From Nocardia arthritidis (lineage in GTDB: Bacteria > Actinomycetota > Actinomycetes > Mycobacteriales > Mycobacteriaceae): 64,000 nt of DNA. The notes below the pieces were generated by a model that saw only the letters and a program-made list of their open reading frames with translations, was not told the origin of the DNA and searched no databases. A program made the position numbers and the translations under genes. Below, piece by piece: positions 43,836 through 53,766 of this stretch. The DNA lies in the NCBI RefSeq assembly GCF_011801145.1, contig NZ_CP046172.1:6944001-7008000 (forward strand), given 5' to 3'. Every line of letters starts with the position of its first letter. Within the stretch, counting starts at the first letter, position 1.

Positions 43836-45401
43836 ATGATCGGCCAACAAAGTCGGCGCCGATGGTGGATCCTCGGGGCAGTCTGCCTCGCCGCACTGCT
43901 CATCGGGGTTGCCAACAACATTGTCAATGTCGGACTGCCCGCCATGAGCGCGCAACTCGGCACCACCACCGCGACACTGCAGTGGGTGGTCGACGCCTAC
44001 ATCATGTGCCTGGCCGGACTCCTACTGGTCGGCGGCTATCTCGCGGACCGGTACGGCCGCCGCCGCATGCTGATCATCGGCCTGCTGCTGTTCGCGGCGG
44101 CGTCGGCCGGGGCCGCCGCCGCCCACGGTTTCGACGGGCTGGTGGCCGCGCGTGCGGCGATGGGTGTCGCGGCCGCGCTGATCTACCCCGCCACCTTGGC
44201 CATCATCGCCTCGGTGTTCACCGACCGCTCGGAGAAGGCGTTCGCCGTCGGGCTGTGGTCGGCGATATCCGGGATAGCGGTCGCCTCCGGTCCGCTGATC
44301 GGTGGTCTGCTCCTCGCTCATTTCTGGTGGGGCTCGGTATTTCTGGTCAATCTCCCGCTCGTCGCGATCACCTTGGCCGCAACGGTTTTCGCGGTGCCCG
44401 AGTCGCGCAGCGCTACCCGGACACCGCTCGATCTGGTCGGCGCGGGTGCGGCGATAACCGGGATCGCACTGCTGCTGTGGGCGATCATCAGCGGACCGCA
44501 GCGCGGCTGGTCCGATCCCCTGGTCGTGGCGGCCTTCCTCGCCGCGAGCATCGTGCTGATCGGCTTCTACTATCGGGAGCGGCGAAACCGGTTCCCGCTC
44601 TTGGATGTCCGGCTGTTCGCCAATCCACGTTTCACCGTCGCGAGCTGGTCCATCACGACCGCGTTCTTCGGTCTGGTCGGTTTCAGCTTCATGATCACCT
44701 TCTATTTCCAGACCATCCGCGGCTACAGCCCGTTACAGGCGGGGCTCGCCATCGTGCCGTACGCGCTCGTCGTCGCGGCAATGGCGCCGCTCGCCCTTGC
44801 GCTCACCCGCCGCATCGGTACGAAATATGTTGTGGTCGCCGGACTTTCGTCGATGAGCGCGGGATTTCTGGTAGCCACTCGAATCGAGCTCGATACACCG
44901 TACGACGGTCCGATCCTGCTCGCCATCTGTTTGATGGCCGTCGGGCTGGCGTTCACCACCGGTCCGGCGACGGACGCATTGCTGAACACGGTGCCCCCGG
45001 AACGCGCGGGGGTGGCTTCTTCGGTCAACGACACCACCCGTGAGCTCGGCGCCGCACTCGGCGTCGCGGTCCTCGGTTCGCTGCTGAGCTGGACCTTCCG
45101 TGCCGATCTCGGTCGCGCCTGGTCGAAACTCGGTGTCCCGCAAGCGGTTATCGAACACGGTCAGACCTCGGCGACCGCGGCGCTGGCACAGGCCGTCGGC
45201 GCGCCCGCGACGCACACTGCCCAGCTCGCCTTCATCCACGGTCTGCACGTCGGCGCGTACACCGCCGCCGCCATCGCGGCGGCGGGCGCGGTGCTGGCTC
45301 TCGTCATGCTGCCGCATTTCGATCGAATCGAGCGCGGTGCAACAGAATTCGCGGTCTCCGGCGCTCCCGTATCCGCCGAGCCCATCAAATCAGCGAGGTG
45401 A
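43836..45401 (+). CDS. MFS drug exporter, DHA2 (EmrB/QacA) type
   Basis: Protein of 521 residues with about 14 membrane helices. Motif A-like GGYLADRYGRRRML and the late TTGPATDALLNTVPPERAGVASSV pattern match 14-helix proton-coupled multidrug exporters. ATG 43836 is chosen because GGGGAGG lies 6 bases ahead. Earlier ATGs lack a site. Placed after the glycosyltransferase and overlapping GalU, it would export a glycosylated or toxic compound. Confidence 0.9.
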   Translation: MIGQQSRRRWWILGAVCLAALLIGVANNIVNVGLPAMSAQLGTTTATLQWVVDAYIMCLAGLLLVGGYLADRYGRRRMLIIGLLLFAAASAGAAAAHGFDGLVAARAAMGVAAALIYPATLAIIASVFTDRSEKAFAVGLWSAISGIAVASGPLIGGLLLAHFWWGSVFLVNLPLVAITLAATVFAVPESRSATRTPLDLVGAGAAITGIALLLWAIISGPQRGWSDPLVVAAFLAASIVLIGFYYRERRNRFPLLDVRLFANPRFTVASWSITTAFFGLVGFSFMITFYFQTIRGYSPLQAGLAIVPYALVVAAMAPLALALTRRIGTKYVVVAGLSSMSAGFLVATRIELDTPYDGPILLAICLMAVGLAFTTGPATDALLNTVPPERAGVASSVNDTTRELGAALGVAVLGSLLSWTFRADLGRAWSKLGVPQAVIEHGQTSATAALAQAVGAPATHTAQLAFIHGLHVGAYTAAAIAAAGAVLALVMLPHFDRIERGATEFAVSGAPVSAEPIKSAR

Positions 45402-45403
45402 TC

Positions 45404-46339
45404 ATGTCCACTGTAATCCGCAAGGCCGTCATCCCCGCCGCCGGTGTCGGTTCGCGGCTGCTGCCGTTGACCAAGGCGATCCCCAAGGAAATGCTGCCGG
45501 TGGGTGACAAACCGGTCATCGAACACACCGTCCGGGAGCTGATCGACTCCGGCATCACCGATATCACCATCGTTGTCTCCGGCGGAAAGTCGTTGATACA
45601 AGAGCACTTCCGGCCCAACGACGCCTTGGTGGAACAGCTGCGGACCGATCGCAAATACGAGCTGGCCGACCTGGTGGAACAGACCGCGGACCTGTCTCGC
45701 CGCGGTCACATCACCTATCTCTACCAGCACGGGCCGTACGGCAACGGCACACCGGTGTTGAACGCCGCCCAAGACATCGGCGACGAACCGGTGCTGGTGC
45801 TGTGGCCCGACGACGTGTTCGTCGCCGAGGTGCCGCGGGCGCAGCAATTGATCGCCGCCTATGAAGCGACCGGCTGCCCAGTGCTCGCCCTCATGCCGAT
45901 GCATCCCCTCGACTCCCGGCGCTACGGCGTCCCGATGGTGCGCGAGGACCTGGGCGACGGCCTGTTGCGGATAGACGGTCTGATCGAGAAGCCCGAGCCG
46001 CAGTTGGCGCCGTCGGCGTACGCCGCGATCGGCGGCTATGTCCTCACCCCCGGGATCATCGACGAATTGCGGGTGCAGACCGAGCAGTGGCACACCCACC
46101 GCACCGGCGAGATCTACCTGACCCACGCCATCAACGCCTACGCGGCACACCACGCCGTCTACGGTCAGGTCATCCGGGGTGCGTGGTATGACACCGGCAA
46201 CCCCGCCGACTACCTCGTCGCGCAGGTCGCGGCCGCCCTCACGCACCCCGAATACGGACCGCTGCTGCGAAAACTCGTCGGCGATTCCGCGGATGTGCTC
46301 GACACCGAGCAATACGCGGGCAATACTGCTGCACAGTGA
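45404..46339 (+). CDS. galU: UTP-glucose-1-phosphate uridylyltransferase
   Basis: Nucleotidyltransferase of 311 residues. The N-terminal signature KAVIPAAGVGSRLLPLTKAIPKEMLPV and later IEKPEP and GGYVLTPGI are diagnostic of bacterial GalU. It converts UTP and glucose-1-phosphate to UDP-glucose. The GTG at 45398 overlaps the exporter stop (GTGA). ATG 45404 has a better-placed GCGAGG. Coupling with the exporter and glycosyltransferase suggests a dedicated supply of sugar donor, although a second housekeeping GalU may exist elsewhere. Confidence 0.93.
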   Translation: MSTVIRKAVIPAAGVGSRLLPLTKAIPKEMLPVGDKPVIEHTVRELIDSGITDITIVVSGGKSLIQEHFRPNDALVEQLRTDRKYELADLVEQTADLSRRGHITYLYQHGPYGNGTPVLNAAQDIGDEPVLVLWPDDVFVAEVPRAQQLIAAYEATGCPVLALMPMHPLDSRRYGVPMVREDLGDGLLRIDGLIEKPEPQLAPSAYAAIGGYVLTPGIIDELRVQTEQWHTHRTGEIYLTHAINAYAAHHAVYGQVIRGAWYDTGNPADYLVAQVAAALTHPEYGPLLRKLVGDSADVLDTEQYAGNTAAQ

Positions 46340-46391
46340 GGTGATCAGCCAGCGACATCCCGCCTCGGCCCCGATCGTAAGGAGATGTTTC

Positions 46392-47342
46392 GTGCGCGCC
46401 ACCGGCCATCGAATCGTCCTCGGCCTCGCCGCTACCGTATTCGCCTCCGCAATGGTGGGATCGACCGCGCCGCGGGCGAATGCGGACGCGTATGTCGAAC
46501 GCGTCTATACCAATCCGGCGGGCACTCGGCACTATTATCTGCACCTGCCGCCCGGCGATGTCGCCCACAAACCACTCATGATCTTCTTGCCCGGCTGTAT
46601 CGACCCCGTCGAAGAGAATCGCCCCGCAGTGCTGCCATTGATTCCGCAGTCGGATCGGATGGGTTTCGTCCTCGCGTATCCACTACAGGATCAAGCCGCG
46701 AATCCAGGATGGTGCTGGAATCCCTGGAACCCGGACGACAATCAGCGTGATCGGGGCGAACCATCGATCATCGCCGGAATAACCACCTCGCTCATCGACG
46801 AATTCAAACTCGATAAAGCCCGCGTCTATATCGGCGGATATTCCGCGGGCGGGGCCATGACGACCGTGATGGCCGCCGCCTATCCCGATCTATACGCGGC
46901 CATGGCACCGATGGCGGCCACCCCCTACCGACTCACCGGCGACGGCGAGGCGATCGTCAGCGAGATGGGCCCGCGTGCACGGGCGGTACCCGGTTTCTTC
47001 ATGCAGAACCTGTTCGACGAGGCGAGCATCTATCCGGTCGGCCGGGTGAATCTGTCCCAATGGCTGCAAGCCGACAACCTGGCCGACCCGGGATCGGTTC
47101 CGCCGCAACCGACCTCGACCCAACTGATCGGCCCACCGCAGGGGATCCCCATTCCGACCGTCGTCGAGCACTACCAGAGCCCGGCGGGTTGTGAAATGGC
47201 CCAGTTCTGGACGCTGACCCTGTCCGAGCATCAGATCGGCGCGCTGCTGGTGCAGCAACCATGGGGCGATCAGATGCGCGACGACATGATGAATTTCCTG
47301 CTGTCGCATTCGATGACTCAGCCGCACCGTTCGTGCGGCTGA
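46392..47342 (+). CDS. Secreted esterase, PHB-depolymerase/LpqC-like
   Basis: Protein of 316 residues with a signal peptide (GLAATVFASAMVGSTAPRANA). The alpha/beta hydrolase core has FLPGCID and the GGYSAGGAM nucleophile serine, as in polyhydroxybutyrate depolymerase and feruloyl-esterase-like enzymes (esterase family 1). GTG 46392 has AAGGAG 8 bases ahead. It follows GalU by 52 bases and may share its transcript. Substrate unknown. Confidence 0.85.
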   Translation: MRATGHRIVLGLAATVFASAMVGSTAPRANADAYVERVYTNPAGTRHYYLHLPPGDVAHKPLMIFLPGCIDPVEENRPAVLPLIPQSDRMGFVLAYPLQDQAANPGWCWNPWNPDDNQRDRGEPSIIAGITTSLIDEFKLDKARVYIGGYSAGGAMTTVMAAAYPDLYAAMAPMAATPYRLTGDGEAIVSEMGPRARAVPGFFMQNLFDEASIYPVGRVNLSQWLQADNLADPGSVPPQPTSTQLIGPPQGIPIPTVVEHYQSPAGCEMAQFWTLTLSEHQIGALLVQQPWGDQMRDDMMNFLLSHSMTQPHRSCG

Positions 47343-47356
47343 GCCCGGTTCGAGTC

Positions 47357-48184
47357 CTACGCGGCGTCGGCCAGTCGTAGCATCCGCTCCTGGGAGACGC
47401 TGGCGACCAGCCTGCCGCCGCGGTCGTACACTTTGCCCTCGACGAATGCCCGACCATCCGCCGCCGACGGCGAAACCTGGTCGAACAGCAGCCATTCGTC
47501 CACCCTGCACGGGCGCAGGAACCGGATCCCGAAGTCCAGCGCGACGGTTTGCACCGGGGTGCCCCAATACAGCGCCATCGCCGCGCCGAGCATGGTGATA
47601 TCCGCGGCATATGTCAATGCGCAAACATGCAGCGTCGGATCCTCCGGCATCGGCGCGCCGTAGCGGATCCACATCTGCTGGCGCGGCTGATCGGCGCCCA
47701 GAAACGTGTCGGGAACGCGGCGCACCGACCAGCACGGGTCGAAATCTATCGCCGCGAACCACTCGTAACCCGGGTCACCGGGTTGATAATCGGCCAAGCG
47801 CTCCGGACGGGGCGCCGGTGGGCAGGGGAGAGTGTGTTCGACACCACGCGCACCGGTATGAAACGAGGCGTCCAGCGCGATCGTTTCCAACCCCTCCTGC
47901 CGGCCGACTACCCGACGTAGCGCGAACGACCGACTGTCCCGAACGGTGACGACATCGAATTCGATATCCGCCTCCGGGTTACCGCGCCGCACGAAATAGT
48001 TGTGAATCGAATGCAACGCGAAACCGTCCGGCACACATTGTACGGCCGCCGCAACGGCCTGCGCGGCCAACTCACCGCCGAACGTCCTGGCCATCTCGGT
48101 ACCCGGATTTCCACGACGCCGGAACATAGCGGCATCTACCCGCTCCACCGTCAGCGTATCGATCAGACGAACCATCTCCACCAC
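47357..48184 (-). CDS. tesB: Acyl-CoA thioesterase II (TesB family)
   Basis: Protein of 275 residues, double hot-dog fold, usual TesB length. Landmarks are RTFGGELAAQAVAAA in the first domain, YFVRRGNP, and the second-domain SLDF-like segment (here VALDFGIRFLRP). It hydrolyses medium- and long-chain acyl-CoA to free acid and CoA. It is convergent with the secreted esterase (14 bases apart). The 400 bases upstream (48185-48560) hold no gene I can support and are AT-rich near 48340-48510. Confidence 0.9.
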   Translation of the reverse strand: MVEMVRLIDTLTVERVDAAMFRRRGNPGTEMARTFGGELAAQAVAAAVQCVPDGFALHSIHNYFVRRGNPEADIEFDVVTVRDSRSFALRRVVGRQEGLETIALDASFHTGARGVEHTLPCPPAPRPERLADYQPGDPGYEWFAAIDFDPCWSVRRVPDTFLGADQPRQQMWIRYGAPMPEDPTLHVCALTYAADITMLGAAMALYWGTPVQTVALDFGIRFLRPCRVDEWLLFDQVSPSAADGRAFVEGKVYDRGGRLVASVSQERMLRLADAA

Positions 48185-48560
48185 CTTCTGTCGCGATTTC
48201 CGGCCGTACCGGGAACCGAATTATCGACACGAATGCGCGTCATATGATCTGCCGCATCAGTCGGCATACAAAACAGGGATCGACCACATCGTCTCGCCTG
48301 TAGGCCACCTCAGCACCACCCCATGAAACCGCGAGGCGACAACTACACAACCTCATTCTCCGCGCAAAACAGGAGAATGCACAGTATCGATACTCGTGCA
48401 GTGAATCACACTTGATCCAGCCAATGCAGACCCTTGCCTATTTCGCCTATTCATTAGCATTTTTCGCCGTCCCGGCTGGACAATATTCAATACATAGCAA
48501 ACTCTAAGAATTATGCGCTCTTCTAAGGTTGCCGGAAGCTTCGGCAGCGATTTCGATCTC

Positions 48561-48581
48561 GCCCGACCGGGCCCGTCGGGC
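48561..48581 (-). terminator. Terminator-like hairpin of the Lrp gene
   Basis: Seven-base GC stem GCCCGAC/GTCGGGC with a 7-base loop, 5 bases after the stop of the leftward Lrp-family gene. Confidence 0.55.
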
Positions 48582-48586
48582 TCCCG

Positions 48587-49591
48587 TCACTTATGGACCC
48601 CTACCGTCGGTCGGCGAGCGCCGCGCGCTCGAGCCCACGGGGTCGGCCGTAGATGCCCCGGTCGCTTGATGGTGGCGAGAATCGCCGAGGTCTCCACGTT
48701 CGTCACCTCCGGGATCACACCAACCGTATCGGTGACGAAGGCGTAGATGTCGCCGAAGGTGGGCTTGGCGACGGCGAGCAGCAGATTCGCGGGCCCGGTG
48801 ATCGCCGCCGCACAAAAGACGTCCGGATGCACCGCCAACCGGCGACCGATCGTGTCGAGCGCACCGGGACGCACCGACAACCACAGCAACGATTGCGATT
48901 CCAAGCCGACCAGAGACAGATCGAAGATGGTGACCGGGCGCACGACATGTTCATCCAACAGCGTCACCAGCCGTCGACGGGCGGTGTGCGCGGTCACCCC
49001 GGCCGCCCCGGCCAGCTCGGTGTAACTGGCCCGGCCATTGCGCGACAGGGCCTCAATGATCGCCTCATCGACATCGAGCAGCTTCACCGGACGCTCCGGT
49101 TCGGGCATACCGAAACCCAGATTCAACTCCCCCGGCAGCGGCGGGTGCGCGGGGTCGACGGAGGGAAACACCCGCATCACCCGTTGCGCCTCCCACGTGA
49201 TCACCGCCGCCGTCGCCGGAATATCCCGTAACAGCAACGCATCTCGCTCCTGCGCGTTGTCCAGATACAGCAGCGCGAAGATCTCACCGCCACCACTGAT
49301 CACATCAACCGCACGAGTATCCGGCCTGCGCGCAAGAGCTTCCGCGAGCGCACCGACCCGCTCACGAGCGCACTTGAGCCGCAACGTGATCACCCGCAGC
49401 TGCGGAAAACAAGCCAGATTACGCATCGCCGACGCACGCACAATCCCCTTCTCATACAGCGGCACCGCACGGCGTACCACGGTGCGCTCCGACAGATCGA
49501 GACGCTGCGCCAACTCCCGCCACGACACACGCGGATCCGCAACCAGGGCAGTCACAATCCGGCGATCAGTCTCCTCCAGATGCTGGGACAT
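48587..49591 (-). CDS. Double-domain Lrp/AsnC-family regulator
   Basis: Protein of 334 residues, about twice a standard Lrp. The N-terminal helix-turn-helix (DRRIVTALVADPRVSWRELA) and effector domain are followed near residue 170 by a second helix-turn-helix (DEAIIEALSRNGRASYTELA) and a C-terminal RAM-like effector domain (ETSAILATIK). Such tandem members are common in actinobacteria and bind DNA as feast/famine-type regulators sensing amino acids or related acids. It is divergent from 50012 onward and convergent with nothing obvious. Target unknown. Confidence 0.9.
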   Translation of the reverse strand: MSQHLEETDRRIVTALVADPRVSWRELAQRLDLSERTVVRRAVPLYEKGIVRASAMRNLACFPQLRVITLRLKCARERVGALAEALARRPDTRAVDVISGGGEIFALLYLDNAQERDALLLRDIPATAAVITWEAQRVMRVFPSVDPAHPPLPGELNLGFGMPEPERPVKLLDVDEAIIEALSRNGRASYTELAGAAGVTAHTARRRLVTLLDEHVVRPVTIFDLSLVGLESQSLLWLSVRPGALDTIGRRLAVHPDVFCAAAITGPANLLLAVAKPTFGDIYAFVTDTVGVIPEVTNVETSAILATIKRPGHLRPTPWARARGARRPTVGVHK

Positions 49592-50011
49592 CTGCTCACA
49601 ATATCTTCAGCAACTTCAGAGATTCCTAGTAAATCCCCATGTTTTACACCACAGCAAATTTATGGCAAGGGTTGTCGACTCGATTGGCCCGCACGGCATC
49701 TCGGATACCGATCGCCGCCGTCATCAGTTGACCTGCGCGATTCAGGCCGTGGCGCAGGAAGGTGTCGAGCGGCTAGCCGCCCGCTTCGCCGGAAACCCCC
49801 GGGACAGACGATTTACCCGGTCTGCCAAGAGATTTGCAGGTTCGGCCAGCGAGCCCGGGAAGTCCGCCCAGATACGGAGATCGGCCGGAACGGTGGTCCC
49901 GGTCACAGAGATAACCGATGGTTTGCTGAATTAACCTTGTGATCGCCCCGAATTCGGCCAACGGAAAGCCCTATCGCCATCGAGTCGGACATTCGAGAAA
50001 GGCACGTCAGC
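49592..50011. other. Intergenic region, no gene supported
   Basis: About 420 bases upstream of the Lrp-family gene. The first 100 bases are AT-rich and likely hold its promoter. Open frames further right have no ribosome site or recognisable sequence. Confidence 0.45.
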
Positions 50012-50098
50012 ATGTCGATATCGAAAAAGTCCACGGCAGCCACCGCTGTCGCCGCCCGCCAAGGTGTGCTGCCCGTCAACAGCGTCAGCATCAGCTGA
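50012..50098 (+). CDS. Possible 28-residue peptide
   Basis: A short reading frame, ATG preceded by AGAAAGG (49996-50002) at good spacing, encoding a basic, Ser/Ala-rich peptide starting MSISKKST and ending VSIS. It has no homologue I recognise. It could be a regulatory leader, a precursor peptide or chance. Listed because of its ribosome site and because another short gene follows. Confidence 0.3.
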   Translation: MSISKKSTAATAVAARQGVLPVNSVSIS

Positions 50099-50187
50099 CC
50101 GGCGTCGTGACCGACGCCCCAGCCGGGTATCCGTCCCGCCCGACATCCGAATTATCGAGTCGCACAACCGAAGAAGGGTCGTATCCA

Positions 50188-50388
50188 ATGACACCGAACG
50201 ATGTGCCCACCCTTGGAGCACGGCGCGTAACGCCAATGGTCTCCGCTACCGCGACCGAGATACGGCAGCGGCTCGGTTTCCGGCGCAACCGGCTCACCGA
50301 AACGGAGCTCAGCGCCGTGGCGATGGCCATGGCCGAGGCGATCCATGCGACGAACACCCAGCATTCCGCGAAGTCACCGGGCCGGTAA
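50188..50388 (+). CDS. Small hypothetical protein
   Basis: Protein of 66 residues, ATG 50188 with AAGAAGGG about 10 bases ahead. The centre (TEIRQRLGFRRNRLTETELS, then AVAMAMAEAIHA) is predicted helical and amphipathic. It resembles no named family. It ends 38 bases before the convergent FG-GAP gene. Protein-like composition and the ribosome site are the support. Confidence 0.45.
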   Translation: MTPNDVPTLGARRVTPMVSATATEIRQRLGFRRNRLTETELSAVAMAMAEAIHATNTQHSAKSPGR

Positions 50389-50426
50389 TGCGCAGCCGCA
50401 GGCCACCGCGAGTACGTTGGGAAAGC

Positions 50427-51644
50427 TCACCGATCCTGTTGCCCTTCCGTTTCGAGTGGAAGCCGATTGCGCAGTACCGCAACGGATTCCGACAGCATGC
50501 TCATCGAGATCAGATCGTCGTGCCGGTCGTTGTCCAGCCGCGCCGCCTCCGTGCCCTGCGGCCCGAGCCCGACCGTGTGCTGTTCGACGAAACCGAAGGT
50601 GCGGTCGCCGTTGTTACGGAAGATCATCGCGGTGGACGGCAGGTATTGCAGTGCGGCGACATCCATCCGGCCGCTGCCGGTGAAATCGCCGACCGCGACC
50701 GCACAGGGACCGACCGGGCCGATGGTCAGCTGGGGCGAGCCGAAGTTGCCCTGTCCGTCGCCGTACATCACCGCGAAGCTGAACGCCGCGACATTCGCCG
50801 AGATCACGTCGAGATTGCCGTCGCCGTCCATATCGGCGACTTTCAGATCCTCGTCGGGCAGCGGCAGCACGTTCCACCGCGGCGGCAGGAAGCCGCCGTG
50901 TCGGTCGTTGAGCAGCACCCAGAAGCCGGTTGTCGGCAGATCGCCGGTGATGATGTCGGCGTAGCCGTCGTGATCGAGGTCGGCGACCAGGACAGTGGAA
51001 CGGACCAGCCCGGCGGCCAGCCATCGCGGCTCGGCGAAGTGGCCGGTGCCATCGTTGCGCATGATCGCGATCGCGCCCGGTACCGGGACCAGGTTGTTGA
51101 ACGCGATATCCAGATGTCCCGAATGGTCGAAATCCGCGAGTTGCACCCCGACCGGCAGTCCACCGGTACGGTAGGTGACATCCGGATTCGGATCGCGGGA
51201 ATAGGCGCGGTCGACGGTGAAATCGCCCTGGCCGTCGTTGACCAGCACCGTGATGCTGAACTGGTTGCTCACCACCAGATCCAGCTTTCCGGTGCCCCGG
51301 AGATCGCCTGCCACAACCGAATTCGCACCCACCTCGGTGGGGATGAACTGGGTGCGGCGCAGCCGCCCGTGACCGTCGCCGCGCAGAATCGCGACGCCGC
51401 CCGCATATCCGGTCGCGGCAACGGACTGGTTGCCGTCACCGAAGAAGTCGCCGACCGCCAGCGTCTGTGAGGCGTAGGCCGGACCGAGCCCGCCCGCGTA
51501 GTACTCGACCGAATCCTCGAACACCGGATCCGGTCCGGACGACCCGGTACCGCTCGAGCCCGTGTCCGGCGTCGCCGTAGCCGATCCGGCCAGCAGCAGC
51601 GCACTCACCGCAGCCAACGCGCACAGCCGCCTGTTTATCGACAT
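50427..51644 (-). CDS. Secreted FG-GAP/VCBS-repeat protein
   Basis: Protein of 405 residues with a signal peptide (ALAAVSALLLAGSATA) and a short Gly/Ser linker. About seven FG-GAP/VCBS blades follow, each with a calcium-type loop of the form DxDxDGxxD (for example DMDGDGNLD, DLDHDGYAD, DFDHSGHLD). This predicts a seven-bladed beta propeller that binds calcium and acts in adhesion or protein/carbohydrate binding. No catalytic domain is attached. Downstream of and codirectional with the secreted hydrolase gene at 51682. Confidence 0.88.
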   Translation of the reverse strand: MSINRRLCALAAVSALLLAGSATATPDTGSSGTGSSGPDPVFEDSVEYYAGGLGPAYASQTLAVGDFFGDGNQSVAATGYAGGVAILRGDGHGRLRRTQFIPTEVGANSVVAGDLRGTGKLDLVVSNQFSITVLVNDGQGDFTVDRAYSRDPNPDVTYRTGGLPVGVQLADFDHSGHLDIAFNNLVPVPGAIAIMRNDGTGHFAEPRWLAAGLVRSTVLVADLDHDGYADIITGDLPTTGFWVLLNDRHGGFLPPRWNVLPLPDEDLKVADMDGDGNLDVISANVAAFSFAVMYGDGQGNFGSPQLTIGPVGPCAVAVGDFTGSGRMDVAALQYLPSTAMIFRNNGDRTFGFVEQHTVGLGPQGTEAARLDNDRHDDLISMSMLSESVAVLRNRLPLETEGQQDR

Positions 51645-51681
51645 CCATTGTCTCCCGGATCTATTCGGTCGGTCTCGGATC

Positions 51682-53397
51682 TCAACTCCGCGGCACGCAG
51701 TCGTACCAGGCCGCGCCGGTGGTGTTCTGCAGGAAGATCTGCGGCCGCAGCACCTGTTCGAGGGTGGCGCGATCGGGAATGGTCACGCACCGGCTCGGCC
51801 CTGCGTTGCCCTGCGGCGCGTATTCGGTGGCCACGGCCCGCGACAGCCCGTCGAACGGTTGGCTCAACTCATCGCAGGCGGTCTGGTCGCGGTCGGCGCG
51901 GCCATGACAGTTGAACCACGCCATCGCGTAATGGACCGACAGCGCAGGCGATTTCACATTGCGTGGCACACCGAGCCAGTTGATCGAGTCGCCGTGGCTG
52001 CCGCCCTCGTAGTCGATGAACATGACCGGGTTGGTGCTGCGCGGATCACGCCGGATCAGGTCGTACAGATCCTTGGTGCCGATCGGCCCGTCGGTCGGCT
52101 GGAAGAATGGATTCGGTGGGAAGAACCCGTAGGCGTGGAATCCGGGTAGATCGAAATCCGCGGTCTGCAACTGCACCGCCGCCGACGACGGGAACTGGGT
52201 GAACCCGGACATGCCGACATAGGAATCGACCCTGGGTAGCGGCCTTCCGTCATAACCATGGCCCTTGTCCTGCCAGTTCAGGTACGAGGACATGCCGACC
52301 GAGCCGATCGACTGGCCCCACAGGTTGATGTGGTCGAGGTCCAGCAGGTCCAGCCACGGATCGCGCATGTTCTGGCCCGCGGGCACGTAGGCGGGGTTGA
52401 TTCGTACCAGCCGTGGATTCTGCAGCCGCACAACATTTCCGATCTCGTTGTTCAGATCGCTGATCGGCACGATGTCCTGTCCGGCGACCCAGCGCACCAC
52501 GTCCTGGGCGTCCAGGCAGGAACCCGGTGCGAAACACTTCTCCACCGCGAGCAGCGGCGTCAGCAGATCCAGCGCGTTGCCGTCGCTGGCAGGCTGACCC
52601 GCCTGGCCGAAGGTGAAGCTGATGAAACCGTTGCGCGCGGCCCCCTGCGCGTACATCGCGACATCGTTCTGCGTCTCCCCCGCACCCGGGAAACCCACTG
52701 TCACCGGATACTTTTCCGGACCAGGTCGATCCGGATCGACACCGTCGGGAAAGTACGCCTTGCCCGCGAGCGAGATGCCGCGCGCGTCGACCATCCGGAA
52801 CTTGCGCACCGTACCCAGTCTGAATACCGCGCCGGAATCGCTCGATGCACACGCGCCTTCGGTGGTCTCGTACCAGACACTGCCGTCGGAGTTGTTGCAC
52901 GGCAACCGGAAGCGCGCGGTGGCATATTGCGGATCGTCGTAGTCGTCGTCGTGCATCGCGTCATCGATATCGGCGATTCCGAACCGTCCGTTCTGATTCC
53001 AATCCGGGGCGTAGGCCGGATGCGGCGGGAACCCCAGGTCGAAAGGCGGTGTGTGCGTCAGCGCGTCCCACAGTTTCTGCGCCGCCGCCAGCGCGGGCGC
53101 GGCTCCCTGCGGCGTCCGCCAGGTCTGCGGTTCGGTCAACTCGACGAACGGCCGCGCCAAATGCCCTGCGTTGGTGAGTATTCCGGCCTTCACGAAGTAT
53201 TCGAGCTGCCCAGGCGTCAATGCGTCGAGGACAGTGCCGCTGAAAACCTCGCCGATCTCGGTGAACACATAGGACGGGTCCGGCGGCTGCGGTACCGGGT
53301 AAGGCTCGGCCACGGTCGGCGACAGACCGGCAGCTGCGGCGAGCAATACCGCCGCGGGCAGCGCCATCAGGCCACGAATTCGGCATACGATACGCAC
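51682..53397 (-). CDS. Secreted alpha/beta hydrolase of about 570 residues (paralogue of 58290-60038)
   Basis: Protein of 571 residues with a signal peptide (MALPAAVLLAAAAGLS). Around residue 130 a calcium-loop-like segment DWNQNGRFGIAD is followed by an acidic run. The hydrolase core has the nucleophile elbow WGQSIGS and the landmarks VRWVAGQDIVPISDLNNE and GGSHGDS. GGAGG precedes ATG 53397. The same landmarks recur in the protein at 58290. Family members are uncharacterised lipase/esterase-like secreted enzymes. The substrate is unknown. Confidence 0.8.
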   Translation of the reverse strand: MRIVCRIRGLMALPAAVLLAAAAGLSPTVAEPYPVPQPPDPSYVFTEIGEVFSGTVLDALTPGQLEYFVKAGILTNAGHLARPFVELTEPQTWRTPQGAAPALAAAQKLWDALTHTPPFDLGFPPHPAYAPDWNQNGRFGIADIDDAMHDDDYDDPQYATARFRLPCNNSDGSVWYETTEGACASSDSGAVFRLGTVRKFRMVDARGISLAGKAYFPDGVDPDRPGPEKYPVTVGFPGAGETQNDVAMYAQGAARNGFISFTFGQAGQPASDGNALDLLTPLLAVEKCFAPGSCLDAQDVVRWVAGQDIVPISDLNNEIGNVVRLQNPRLVRINPAYVPAGQNMRDPWLDLLDLDHINLWGQSIGSVGMSSYLNWQDKGHGYDGRPLPRVDSYVGMSGFTQFPSSAAVQLQTADFDLPGFHAYGFFPPNPFFQPTDGPIGTKDLYDLIRRDPRSTNPVMFIDYEGGSHGDSINWLGVPRNVKSPALSVHYAMAWFNCHGRADRDQTACDELSQPFDGLSRAVATEYAPQGNAGPSRCVTIPDRATLEQVLRPQIFLQNTTGAAWYDCVPRS

Positions 53398-53766
53398 CCG
53401 ACCTCCAACTCCGCCGAGATGAACCGGCCCGCAGACCGATTCGGACCATGCCGTAATTCAATCGGCGAACGGCGCGCACCGGGATCGCGCCGCCAGTCAG
53501 TTCATTGACAATCGCGGACAGCGGGCACGAGTACCACGACCGATCGCACATGGCACCGGTTCGCCCGCCGCTCTCCGAGACCGGGTTCTCGCCGAAACGC
53601 GCACGGTATCGGTTACCGATGATTCTTGATCCTTCCGGCCACAAGCTGTGCAGTTCCGGCCGTCCCCGGCGACGCACAAAGTAGTGACCGAATCCGACTG
53701 TATTTTTAATCCAATTGCTGCGCAAGGATATCCGGGACGGTGGGGCGCACGGGCCAGGAGGTTGTG

